From Paralvinella palmiformis (lineage: Eukaryota > Annelida > Polychaeta > Terebellida > Alvinellidae), in contig JAODUP010000125.1 in assembly GCA_025642065.1 (NCBI GenBank), positions 245,001 through 309,000 on the forward strand: a stretch of DNA of 64,000 nucleotides, given 5' to 3'. The translations under genes and the position numbers were made by a program. Positions within the stretch are counted from its first letter, which is position 1. Every line of letters begins with the position of its first letter. The notes below the pieces were generated by a model, which did no database searches, had not been told where the DNA came from, and saw only the letters and a program-made list of their open reading frames with translations. Of this stretch, positions 35,925 to 46,810 are shown piece by piece.

Positions 35925-37415
35925 TAGTGGTGGAAAAAAGATTTTTAACATTGGTTAGATTTTGTGTTTCTTCCAAATAATGCACATATTTCCATGTGTG
36001 CTTAACAAATCGACCTGTTGTAGAAAACAATTTTGATGAGTTGTTTACATAAGATTTATAAATCGTAATATTGTAAAGAATTAATTAATAAAAAAATGAA
36101 ATTACGTAATTTTTGGGAGAGAAATGAATAAAAAGACAAATATGGCTATAAAACCTTTTAGACTTCAGGTTATCAATAAAGGGAATAATATAAAAAGAAC
36201 ATTTGTATTATACATACAAATGGCGAAGATGAGGAACATACTGTACTCAACCTGTGTACAAACCTAGGAGTGGACGACCTAGGTGCAGTCCAGCAAGAGA
36301 CGATCATGTTCTTCTGCGCCTGTGTCGAACCGACAGAAAGGAAACAGTTCCAGAACTGAAGCGACAGTGGTCAGAGCAGTCAGGGGTCCCATGTACAACC
36401 AGAACTGTTTGTGGGCGACTTTTGAAACATGGTTTCAAGTCATGTATTGCAAGAAAAAAACAATTGATAAAGGAGAAACAAAGAGCGAGACGTCTGTGAT
36501 GTGAAGAACACCATCAATGGACACAGGCACACTGGGCAAAGATTCTATGATCAGATGAGTCCAGCTTCCAGCTATATCCAACCTGAGCAAATGTTAGAGT
36601 CTGAAGGAGACGTGAGGAAGAATATGTACCTGGTTGCACTGTTGTAACTGTGAAACATGGAGGAGGAAGCATAATGGTTTGGGGATGCATGAGTGCTGAA
36701 GGTGTTGTACAGCTAACCGTCTGAGGGGACGATGAATTAACCCAAGTATTGTCAAATTTTAGAACATCACATGCTCCCATCAGCATTGGGTCTTCCAACA
36801 GGACAATGCTCCGTATCACACAGCCAGAGCTAGCAAGACTTGGATTAACGAGCATGGGGTCCAGCTTCTGGATTGGCCTGCACAATCTCTGGACACGAGT
36901 CCAATAGAAAATTTGTGGCGCATCATCAAGGCAGCAATTTCTGAACGTAAACCAAGAAATATGCAAGAGCTCAGAAGGTTTGTGGTCAACGAATGTAAGA
37001 TCATGCCAAAACAGTGCAAACGCCTTGTTGAAAACATGCCAAAGAGAATCCAGGCACTGGTACAAGCATGTGGCTTAGCAACCAAATATATTGAGTTATG
37101 AAATATCCTAATTATGTGTTTTCAATTCATATTCATTGTGATTTGCCATCCATGGTGATTATTATTCATGTTTGTTAAGTCTTTATACATGTTTCTTTCA
37201 GTACTGTTACTTCTGTTATTGCGCTACATTTATTAAATATTCCTGTCAAATTTATGTACAAATGGCCTAAAACACATTGATGTGTTTCTTAAAGCTAGCT
37301 TTTAATTTATCTTTTGCTATTCATAAATAAACAACCTTATTAAACAAAGGAAAAAACAGACAAGTTCAAAAGGTTAGAAAAATAGACAAGTTCAAAAACT
37401 TTTTTTCCACCGCTG
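35925..37415 (+). mobile_element. Tc1-type element, 1.49 kb
   Basis: Left end TAGTGGTGGAAAAAAGATTT and right end, inverted, CAGCGGTGGAAAAAAAGTTT, each next to TA, the usual Tc1/mariner target duplication. The interior carries a Tc1-type transposase with several stops. The left end sits in a (TA)n tract, a natural TA target. Confidence 0.85.
36254..37101 (+). pseudogene. Tc1 transposase pseudogene
   Basis: The DNA-binding part reads KPRSGRPRCSPARDD and TTRTVCGRLLKHGF in one frame. After a stop, CEEHHQWTQAHW and SDESSFQLYP (first catalytic Asp) follow in the same frame, with further stops. KHGGGSIMVWGCMSAEG is intact. A frameshift near 36740-36790 leads to FQQDNAPYHTARA (second Asp) and SPIENLWRIIKAAI (third acidic residue), then an open end to TGA at 37099-37101. 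The N-terminal part before 36254 is lost or unreadable. All three catalytic residues are visible, but the frame is dead. Confidence 0.85.
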
Positions 37416-38320
37416 TACAGTGAATATAATTAAAGGAGGGAAATACATATCACAAAAAGACGAACACAATTAGAATATATACTTAGCAGCAGAGTTTATT
37501 TCTCTCAAACAGGATGATAATCCAACAGTTTACATCCAATGTTTTGGGCGCTTTTTTTAATAAAAAATACATTCACTCTCAAACACTCAGGAGCTGTCAC
37601 TGAAACAGGCACTCAATTATAAAACTAGTTGTATAATGACATAAACTATAAGTAATTCGTTATAGGTTTATCTGTAACCTGTATCACAGAAGGGACACTT
37701 AAAGTTTTACGATACCTCATTTTTAATAGTGTTCAGGAGCATGCTTTGAAGTAGCACGGAGGACAAAATATCAATAAATGGGTAGATCACATCTAATGTT
37801 TCAATGGTAACAATGAAAATCATTAGAATTCACATTAAGCCAAACAGATTGTACAAATACCTATAATTATACACAGAATGATACGCATACATAATTTTAA
37901 CAGAGCAAAAACTTCACTTGGAATAAATCAATACTGCATAGATTACTTTATTACCTGAATCAATTTAAATGACTTCAGCTGTCAGATATTTATAATGAAA
38001 ACAACAATAATAATAATAATCTAGAGTTAATAAAGTGCCCTTACTAATATATATTTAATACAATCACCTTATGGGAATGTTTGACAGGCTACTGTTACTG
38101 ACAATTAACATGGCAGGCTGAACACATTTGTTTTGCTTGCTATAATGGCAGCAGCAAATTATGCGATCAAACAAGATATTGTTATAAAACTTCAGTAGTA
38201 AAAACGCGCAGAATGTAATGTAAATGGTTATTATGTGGAAATTACCCTAGATGACAATGACTAAGTTGACGTTGTAATTTCACTCTACACAGCATTTGGT
38301 ATTACGCGACAGTCTTGGCA
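37416..38320 (-). other. Distal PPP4C 3'UTR or intergenic
   Basis: AT-rich sequence between the Tc1 end and the first poly(A) signal of PPP4C. No repeat or gene recognised. Confidence 0.5.
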
Positions 38321-38326
38321 TTTATT
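38321..38326 (-). promoter_or_regulatory. Possible poly(A) signal of PPP4C
   Basis: AATAAA on the - strand 92 bases after the stop codon. Further AATAAA copies lie at 37947-37952 and 37495-37500, so longer 3'UTRs are possible. Confidence 0.4.
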
Positions 38327-38418
38327 CGGACGACAATTACTCAATCTCGCATAAACATACACCGACAAAGACACATTATATCAATAACAACCTGAAATAA
38401 TTATTATCTGACGTACAA

Positions 38419-38469
38419 TTATAAGAAATAGTTTGCCTGTGGCTTTTTTGATGGAATTCCCCTTTGCTC
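38419..38469 (-). CDS. PPP4C: PPP4C exon 8 (stop)
   Basis: Encodes [16 protein letters not shown] and TAA at 38419-38421. Acceptor ttcag. Confidence 0.96.
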   Translation of the reverse strand, partial: EQRGIPSKKPQANYFL

Positions 38470-41400
38470 CTGAAACAAAATTAAAGCAATAGAAGCCATA
38501 TTAATGGTTGTGATGTTTTTTTTTTCAAGCTACAATAAAACATAATAATCAACTGCTATAGAACAAGTTATTGCTACATTATCCTTTACCTGTGGAGCAG
38601 CTTCAAATATTTTGAAGTCCTGTTTTAGATGTTCGTCCAGTTCAAAGATAGCGGCCACATTTCCGCACCTAGAAAAAAGTATTGGAATGTATTTGTCTGT
38701 GTGTCTGTCTGTAACGCTGATGAAACTTACAGAAACATTCCTCGCAAAGAAAATGAAACATTACTTGATGAAGCTTGATCAGATATCTGCCAAATACATA
38801 GACAAAGTGAGAGAGAGAGAGAGAGTGTGTATTTCTATCTGTCAAGAGTTTCCTATAATATATCACTGACCTATAACAGTAGTTTGGAGCAGACCATACA
38901 GTTAATACTGTCTCATTAAAGTGCCACTTGTATCCTTCCATGACTAGTTGATGAGCTCGACAGATCAAGCTGATGTCGTTAGAGGTATTAAACTGCTGAA
39001 CCACATCGCTACCGAATAGATAGCCAGCTCCTCTTGGGCTGACACCCCAACCTTGGGTTTCTGCATGAAGAGCAAAAAATATACAACACCTAAATCAGAT
39101 AATAAGATGAAACGGAACGCTGCTGGATGATGACAGCATGCAAATCATTTTAAATCAGAGACGATGTTTACAAGCTACAGCATCACCAGTCTGGAATATA
39201 GTACTTACATAGAAAAATAATAAAAATGGACATCTTGAAGTGTTAATAAGGAAGATATGTTACGATAAAAACAAATTAATTCTACAACTATATATCGTTG
39301 TTTGAAGGGAACTATATAATGGTCAGATTACTATCCATTCCCTAATCGAGGCATGAAGATAGTTTTCCTTCTTAAAATCACATCTAGGCAGGATTATTCG
39401 AGAATTCGTTACAAAAGAAACTCTTCGTGATCTTCTCGAATGTTTACCCCAGTCAGCAAGAGGGAACCATAAATCCATTTCTTACGTTGCCATAACCATA
39501 ACATTACAAATGAAGTATCACGAGGTAAAGAAATGGTGAGAAATAATGCTGACATTATTATCCTCGTTCTCAATATGAATTCGCATACTTGATTGTGAGA
39601 CTGAATAGTCGGAGATCTGGCATTAATCTGATTAACAAAAATTACATCAAACGTAAAGAACGATAATTTTTCATAGTCGATTCAGTCGATAAGCTATTTA
39701 TCTTGCCAGGTTGAAAAATGGAACTAAAAGGCAGATCGGATTAATGAATTACATCTAGGTCACACATTTACTTCAACATGGCTTATTGTAACAGGAAATT
39801 TTGAGCGTCCTTTGAATGCAACAAGCTGCCAATATTGTTACTGATATGGCAATCGAAAGAAATTGTGGAAATCAATTAAAAATTAAATTGACTGGTTTTC
39901 AGTTTAAAAAGAGGAATATGGGGCAGAATGCAGATTCACGTGGATTAAACGTGGAAAGAAAACTGTGCTGAGAAAATGGCAGCAAATACATACTCGCAGC
40001 ACCTTAATTATGTGGTACAAGATGGGGAATCGTTATGCAGAAGCCAAACTATTTCAGTTGTCAGATAACATATTTTTGAGTTTTATAAGCATGGATGGTG
40101 GTGAATTGCTGGTGAAAAACAATTATCCATCACTGAGAATTTTGAACTTAACCAAGTAATACCTAACAATGTGAACTATACTTCGGACATACTTCACAGA
40201 ACCCATTATCAGGAGAAGAGAAATCCGATAATTTTACTTACACATGGATGGAAGTTATTACATGTTGCCAGTACACATGATTTGCAGTAATTACAGACAA
40301 TGTTGGTTTTCGAGCTAAGTGTACTACTAATTATGCTGATTGGTTATTTATACCTTCAGGATCAGACCAGAGTAAATCACACATGGGCCCATCATGCGGT
40401 ACTTCCTGTTTTCTATCAATTCCCCGGATCTGGTCTAGTGTCTGGATTGATGGTGACAATCCACCATGTACACAGAAAATCTGTTGACAAACGGAATCAT
40501 TCTATAACAATGCTGTTTTCTTAAACTGAATGAAATTGCCTTATAAAAAAAGCAGGTGTGCAGGTTAAGTGATTTTTGTTAATTAAAGCTAACAATGTCA
40601 ACATACCTTTCCATCTATGATCGCTGATAAACTAAGGTAATCAAAAACCTCAATGCAATATCGCCATACTGTGATTGAACCATATTTACGCAAGCATTCA
40701 TCATAAAACCCATACACTTGGGTTATCTGACGGCTCTCGTGGTTACCTCTTATTAATGTGATTCTGTCTGGATATCTCACCTGAATTACAACCAAAAAAT
40801 TGAATAACATTTAATTAATTAAGAAGCAATTAAGAAAATATTTATAAAAAAGAGTGCTACATTGTCTTGCCAGGATATGATACTGTTGGTGAGTGAGGAA
40901 AATATTTCCATTCATAAATAAAGATATATTATTTTATCCTCAATTTGTAAACAAGAAACATAATTGAAAATTTTCCCAAACCTGCATAACTGCGAGGGAT
41001 TATTAAAAATTTAAATTTTTCATTGTGTTAGTAAAACAGAGTTTGAAATAAATCCTGGCCTGATGTCAAGCTGAAGGTGTCTATTTCAGACAATTTTGGT
41101 TTTAAGCTTATAAGTTGTTGTTGATATTTTAAACCAAACTGTCTATGTTTTATACCTCACCTAAGCTGTATAAAACATGATATACAAAAATAGAAGTGTT
41201 CAAGTGTTAAAAATTATCATGGTTACAAAAATCTTGTTGGTGTGGTATATCAGCCTTGGTAAAGGTTATATGCTTATTTCATACCCTAATAAAGTAAAAG
41301 AATTAAATGGATATCAACATAATTACTTTCGGGCATTTTAATCAGTTTCACGATGAAAAAGCACTCGATCTAAAAATCAATTTTGAAATAGACTGTATAT

Positions 41401-43049
41401 TGTTGTGAATTTATTTTATACGTGGAAGAATTTTGTATTCCAACCAATATCTAAATATAACTGTAGGCAGACAGCATAACAATATTTAATTACTATCAAT
41501 TAGTACCTGTAATGGATCTGAAAACTACTCGGTTGTTAAGCAAGTTACTTTAATGCATTAATTTTCACTACGTAAATATGACGCTTAAGAAATGATGTCT
41601 AAACCCCCCCAAAAAATTGGATAATTGTTCTTGCAGGTACAAATTAGTTTGTCATACACCCACCAAAACAGAAGACTATTTTCCACATGGATTAATCTTT
41701 CTTTACATTTTCAATCCACTAAATACTACTGGTGTATAGCCAAATTATTGTTTGAAAGATCTCTTAAAAATAGCAAATAAAATGTGTACTTGTAAACAGT
41801 GCACAATGTCACCACAAACAATTGGAAAACTGTATATTTCACCATAGCAATGTGCAAGAAAACACCAGGAGAAAATGGGAATATACAGAGTAAAAATATA
41901 TGTCATGTTCATATTAAGCAAAGATTACTGATGTTCACAAAACCATATTAAAAGGGACTCATCAAAACACAGGTATCAATCAATATTTTTATCAAAACCT
42001 ACTACGGAGATTTGATGGCAAATTTGAGGCGTGAAAGCACGGATTCCTGGAAATAACTCTGTATACTGAATGTAACAAAAACAAATCAGACAAACAAGTC
42101 TCAAGATTCTCCATAAGCCTTCTTAAAACCAGACTTACCTTTAATGCTAGCATTAACAAAAATGTTTCTACGCTATAGAAACCGCGATCAACAAAGTCAC
42201 CCAGGAAAAGGTAGTTCGTGTCTGGCACATCACCTCCCACTTTAAATAGTTCTCTTAAATCATAAAACTGACCATGTATATCTCCACAAACCTAAAATAA
42301 AGAACAATGACAGTTATCCTACATCCTTTATTATCAATACAAACTGCATAGAAGCAAGCCAATAGAAGAGCATCTGATAAAATACTATACTAATTCAACT
42401 AAACAAAATTTGTTCTTAAGTTAAAGAAAAACAGCTAACTGAATAAATTCTGTAAAGAATAACTATGACTGTCAACAATGAAGGAAAATGCAGTGAGAAG
42501 TCCTTTATTCTGTACGCTTAACAAACCAACGAATTTTAAATACTAGCTACATTGCAAGGACATCACCAAAAAGTAAATGACAATTAATTATTAAAATCTA
42601 GCTAAAATCAAACCGTATCATATTTACTTACAGTTACTGGCGAGTCAACTCGCTGTACGTTACTTTCTTCAACTAATATTTCTCTAACTTTGGCACACAA
42701 CGCCTTCACTTCACTTTCTTTGATTATCTCACATCTTCTTAAATTTTCTATTTGTCTACAATAAAAGGCGTTGTTGAAGAATTTGTAACTATTATATGTT
42801 GTCATCAGTTTGTTTTTATCACAGTTCAGAGTGGCGAGTTCAAGAAGACATAGAAGATACATATCCATTAGTACGTTTAAGGAAGGATACAGTTTTTGTT
42901 TCTCGGATGCCACTGGAAACATTCCATTGTTAAATTAATCGCCTCTGTAATTCCAAATGTACAATATGTTCAACACTACGTTATCCACTTTTCTTATTAT
43001 AACTATATAATACATTTTCATACCTGTCTAAATTACTCATATCTGACAT
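38419..43049 (-). CDS. PPP4C: Serine/threonine-protein phosphatase 4 catalytic subunit
   Basis: PP4 is a PPP-family Ser/Thr phosphatase acting in centrosome function and the DNA-damage response with R2/R3 regulatory subunits. Eight exons on the - strand (43024-43049, 42632-42755, 42139-42291, 40607-40780, 40354-40480, 38871-39060, 38590-38668, 38419-38469) total 924 nt, or 307 residues plus stop, the length of human PP4C. Metal ligands D54, H56, D82, N114, H164 and H238, catalytic H115, and motifs GDIHGQ, GDFVDRG and RGNHE are all present. The C-terminus ends YFL, the site of Leu carboxymethylation. The N-terminus [20 protein letters not shown] matches PP4 and not PP2A or PP6. All sites are GT-AG. 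Complete and probably functional. Confidence 0.97.
38590..38668 (-). CDS. PPP4C: PPP4C exon 7
   Basis: Encodes [18 protein letters not shown] and FEAAPQ; donor gtaaag, phase 0. Confidence 0.96.
38871..39060 (-). CDS. PPP4C: PPP4C exon 6
   Basis: Encodes [30 protein letters not shown] (H238) and [11 protein letters not shown]. Donor gtcagt, phase 2. Confidence 0.97.
39061..40353 (-). other. PPP4C intron (1.3 kb)
   Basis: Between exons 5 and 6. Nothing recognised; a 64-codon + strand frame here looks random. Confidence 0.7.
40354..40480 (-). CDS. PPP4C: PPP4C exon 5
   Basis: Encodes [20 protein letters not shown] (H164) and CDLLWSDPE; donor gtataa, phase 1. Confidence 0.97.
40607..40780 (-). 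CDS. PPP4C: PPP4C exon 4
   Basis: Encodes [20 protein letters not shown] (N114, H115), then [13 protein letters not shown] and SLSAIIDGK. Confidence 0.97.
40781..42138 (-). other. PPP4C intron (1.36 kb)
   Basis: Between exons 3 and 4. AT-rich, nothing recognised. Confidence 0.7.
42139..42291 (-). CDS. PPP4C: PPP4C exon 3
   Basis: Begins [16 protein letters not shown] (metal ligands D54 and H56) and includes [15 protein letters not shown] (D82). Donor gtaagt. Confidence 0.97.
42292..42631 (-). other. PPP4C intron (340 bp)
   Basis: Between exons 2 and 3. Nothing recognised. Confidence 0.8.
42632..42755 (-). CDS. PPP4C: PPP4C exon 2
   Basis: Acceptor tgtag. Encodes [19 protein letters not shown] to VQRVDSPVT; donor gtaagt, phase 0. 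Confidence 0.96.
43024..43049 (-). CDS. PPP4C: PPP4C exon 1
   Basis: ATG in context atagccATGtca; encodes MSDMSNLD and two bases of Arg9. Donor gtatga. Confidence 0.93.
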
Positions 43050-44617
43050 GGCTATTTCCTATATGATCTTCTGAATGGAAACAAATCTGAAATAAATAAA
43101 CAATTCTCCAATGATTGCCGAAATAGGATGTGTCATGTTTAAAGAGGAAGAAAATATAATCCAATAAAAACAGACGTGTTTTTATTAATTATAAATGTTT
43201 AATATTTATGGTTTAACAATGCCTTTGGATGGCTGCATTATGTCCAGACAACATGTTCAAAGTTTTCCATAAAATCAAACAGGATCTTCGGAGGTTTGAC
43301 GCAGGCATGGGGCAATAACGGGACCAAGATAATCGATTACGATTACTTCAGAATACATTTCACACCCGAAATGAAACTTTTTACTACCCTAGGTAGCGCA
43401 AAGTGGTCTGTTTAGTTTATTTGGCATAATTTAGTGACTTTTCATTGATTTGTAGCGTTTGTGGTCCAAATCCAGTAACAAAGAAATTAAATGGAGTTTC
43501 ATGTCTTGTCTTCTTGAACATAATATTATTTTTATTGTACCTTAAAAATTACGTAAAATCAGTATCGATCCCAATTGTACTAAAACAGTACAGGAAAGCT
43601 GGTAGCTACATGTGTTGTTCAAGTCCTAGGGGTGATGCGTAGCCTCTCACAAACCTCGGGACACCCGAACTGATCAAAAACCTGTCCACAAAAATGGAAA
43701 TACTAAGCTGCCTGAAAGATCTCAAATAAACATAAAATGATGTGAATGGATTAGAGGGGGACTGCCTTTAATGGCTTTATAAACAAACGTATTTCAAATT
43801 AAATCTGCCAATTCTATTTCTAGGAAGTTCATTTATCATTGACATTTTAGGGCAGACCCCATTTCGATGTAACATATATTTTATGAAGATTTTCTTGTTT
43901 ATGAGCACATAAATTGTGAAAGATCACTGAATACAGCAATGGATGAAAATACCAGTAGTAGAGTTATTTTAGACTCCACTGAGTTTTTTTACAATGATTA
44001 TAATATATGTACGGGACTATTTATCACAAACATCTGCAAATTTTTATAAATATTGAGAAATATGTCATTAGATGACTTCTTAAATAGTATTTTTATTGCA
44101 TGACTCACTTACATAACTTTTACTGATTAATGAGTTATACGAGATTCTTTATATTGCTAGGCAATGTATATTGATAAAAACAACAAATAATATTATTTTA
44201 AACAACGATACAAACATTTATTTATACTCATATTACAAGTCTGCCGATTTAGTTTTTAGGTATTTGTGTGGTTTGAGAGACTTTTCCTGATGTAAGCTTC
44301 TCATCTGCAAATCTGAGACGGACAATGAAACATGCTGTTAAGAAGATAAAGAGCATGTCTAGCACTAACTAGTTATTCTGCAGAGCTGATCATTATTCTC
44401 CAACCTGTGACTGGTTTCAGAATTTGTCTCTCTATCAGTGATGAAGTTTGGACTAAAAAGAGGATAGCTTCTAGATGAGAGCATTGATACTGGAGCATTC
44501 ACTACAGAACAGACTCCAGTGGCCCATGATGTCACTGTCGCCCTTGAAATCTTCGACAATAGAGAAAGGCCAAAGGAAATATTCACAACATCCTGGATCA
44601 TAACCATTACAGACATT
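43050..44617. other. PPP4C upstream region
   Basis: Must contain the PPP4C promoter and 5'UTR. No TATA box or clear CpG island was seen. The stretch 43700-44600 may hold old repeats but no family was recognised. Confidence 0.5.
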
Positions 44618-45440
44618 CTTAAAGGGGCTGTTCACCCCGAGATAATATTACTTACATACGTAATACCTATGACAGTAAACAAAAATTTCACAATAATAAT
44701 CATGAATTATATCTGATATCATAGATGCAAGGAAATAATCGAAATTACTGAAGGGCTGCCATTATGACAGCCAGATACAAAGACCAGAAGGAGAAAAGTC
44801 AAGTGATCTGACGTCACACAGAGACACCAGTTGGTGTTCCTGGTTCTCCTCGTGTTTTCTTCAGTTATTCTGCTATCTCTGAAACAATCGGAATCACCTT
44901 CAAATTTTAGTGGTTCTTCTGGCTCAAACTGATATAGCTGAATGTCAGTCATGGTGTTAATTTAGCGAGATTAGTATGTTTTGTTCTGGAATTATTATTG
45001 ACTAACACTTGTTTACATGCTTTGATGATAGGTGTTTTATGGCCACTTTTGTGCACATGGTAGGCTAAATGGGCCGAGCGACTTCCAAAGGTAATGAAGC
45101 GAAGTCAACAATGAAACACCCTTTAGATATGCCCATGCCAAGATATGAACTCAGATGGTAGTGATCTGTGGTCCAATGCGGTACCAGTTAGACCACGGAG
45201 GTGGTGTAAATGCCTTTAAATGAGTTATACAGACTTCCGGTCAAATTGCTTGGTTGAGGGGAGACATTAGTATTCAGGAGCTTCCAGTCTGTCAAACTTC
45301 AAAATAGGGGCATGCACACTCCATTGCTAGTTAATTAATCAGCACTTTGAACTGGATTATTGAAATAAACATCATTTATGAAAACAGCTGTTAGTCCTGA
45401 AAATTTGAAATGAAGGTGAACTGTTGGGTCTGCCAGAAAA
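44618..45440 (+). mobile_element. MITE copy B with a nested SINE
   Basis: Starts cttaaaggggctgttcaccc and ends gaaggtgaactgttggg, giving terminal inverted CAGTTCACC-type ends. The interior matches copy A over most of its length (gatatcatagat, tctgacgtcac, ttctggctcaaactgatat, taacacttgtttacatg, agcactttgaactggatta). Without the SINE it would be about 640 bases, the length of copy A. Confidence 0.75.
45026..45206 (-). mobile_element. SINE family A, copy 2, nested in the MITE
   Basis: On the - strand it has a tRNA-like head (ccgtggtctaactggtaccg), the family core (acctttggaagtcgctcg, ccatttagcctac, acaaaagtggcc) and a short (ATC) tail. It interrupts MITE copy B. Confidence 0.75.
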
Positions 45441-45919
45441 ATTTTGCTCAACAAATGTAAACCCAACTTGTCTCAGGCTTGTAAAGAATCTGGTCCATTA
45501 ATAGCCAGGTACATCTGTCCTCTGAGCACAGAGAAATTCAAAACAGAACATGGAGACTAATTATAATTTGCTACAGGTGATGATTCTGATAGATATATTC
45601 TTTTTCCCTAATCAGTTGTATATGAAAAGACCTCTGCTATAAATGTGTGTGTGTGTGATAAAGCTCTTCTCTGGGTATGTGTGTGATTTTCCCAACCAGT
45701 GAGCAGTAACTCTGCACACAAGACATACCTGATATTTTTTTTAAATCATAAAAAATTAGATATGGATCACTCTGATTTGCAAAAAATGTTAGAAGAATCA
45801 CAAGATGTGCAGGTTTCAGATAAACATGCACATGAATAGTAGTCATTAAAACAATTATTCCTTGGCTCTTCATAGAATATTCAACAAAGACGGTGAAAGA
45901 TAAGTCCCACCATTGTCAC

Positions 45920-46099
45920 TGAAAGTGATGTCTGACACCTATTTGTCCGATTGCAAGATTCCCTCTTGCACCATGATGTCTAAATCAACATCAGACCCTT
46001 CTTCACTTCTTCCACAGTAAACCCGTGGAAATCTTCCTCATTGTTGTCATTTTCGCCAACAAGCACTCTCCAAGTTGCCATCGGACCCTTTTCCTCCAT
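45920..46099 (-). pseudogene. N-terminal fragment of a transposon protein (unassigned)
   Basis: From ATG at 46097-46099 (context aagATGgag) it reads MEEKGPMATWRVLVGEND and EEDFHGFTVEEVKKG. After a one-base shift it continues SDVDLDIMVQEGILQSD, then stops. The acidic DF.GF...SDVD pattern recalls the N-termini of some transposase families such as piggyBac. Without the catalytic part this is uncertain. Confidence 0.3.
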
Positions 46100-46329
46100 C
46101 TTAATCCAGAAAAATGCATCCTAAAACTTTTTTCAACTAAGAAAATTCATAAAAATCGATTCACTCCACAAACACAGAAATGAAGTCCTTGACCGGAAGC
46201 ATTATTCCATGAGATCTGGTGAAATGCATTGTGGGTAGCTTAGTCACAATTATGTCTCAAAGTGTCTGCTATGCAGGAGTGCTATGGCTTTGTAAGTATC
46301 GCTAGCAGTAATGGCGGCGGGCTCACTGA

Positions 46330-46444
46330 GGTGCAATTTCATTGAACCCAGAGTAGCCGGCGCTGCAATGGAAGTAGCTGGGTAAATTCACCGGGTGCCA
46401 GCTTATAATGACATGCCTGTAGGTATATATATATATATATATAT
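46330..46444 (+). repeat. 110-base direct duplication, copy 1
   Basis: From gtgcaatttcattgaaccca through agtagccggcgctgcaatgg and caccgggtgccagcttataa to tgacatgcctgta, then (TA)n. Copy 2 is at 46701-46810 with only about two differences outside the (TA)n. Confidence 0.9.
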
Positions 46445-46700
46445 ATACCACTAACACCTTCCATTCAATGGCTGAACAGGTTATGGACTATTCGCCATAG
46501 GTTGCATTCGCCCATGATATAAAAAGACTATTCGCTCTTTATTGTTATTCACCCCTTAACAAAGGGACTATTCGCCCTTATGTTATATAATACAATTATA
46601 TATATATATAGGCTGTTCATTTAGTTTTAGAGTAGGAGGATACTGAACTAGAGTAGTAGAACATATTTAGCGAGGCCTCGGGCCGAGCTTAAACCGAGGA

Positions 46701-46810
46701 GGTGTAATTTCATTGAACCCAGAGTAGCCGGCGCTGCAATGGAAGTAGCTGGGTAAATTCACCGGGTGCCAGCTTATAATGACATGCCTGTATGTATATA
46801 TATATATATA
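46701..46810 (+). repeat. 110-base direct duplication, copy 2
   Basis: Nearly identical to 46330-46444 and also ends in (TA)n. The 256-base spacer holds gactattcgcc four times in loose form. Confidence 0.9.

Noticed and set aside
36514..37065. A 183-codon - strand frame
   Set aside because: It is the antisense of the Tc1 transposase pseudogene, which explains its openness.
39965..40159. A 64-codon + strand frame inside a PPP4C intron
   Set aside because: No similarity recognised; length is as expected by chance.
44365..44616. An 83-codon - strand frame
   Set aside because: No domain, and it lies in a repeat-rich part next to MITE copy B.
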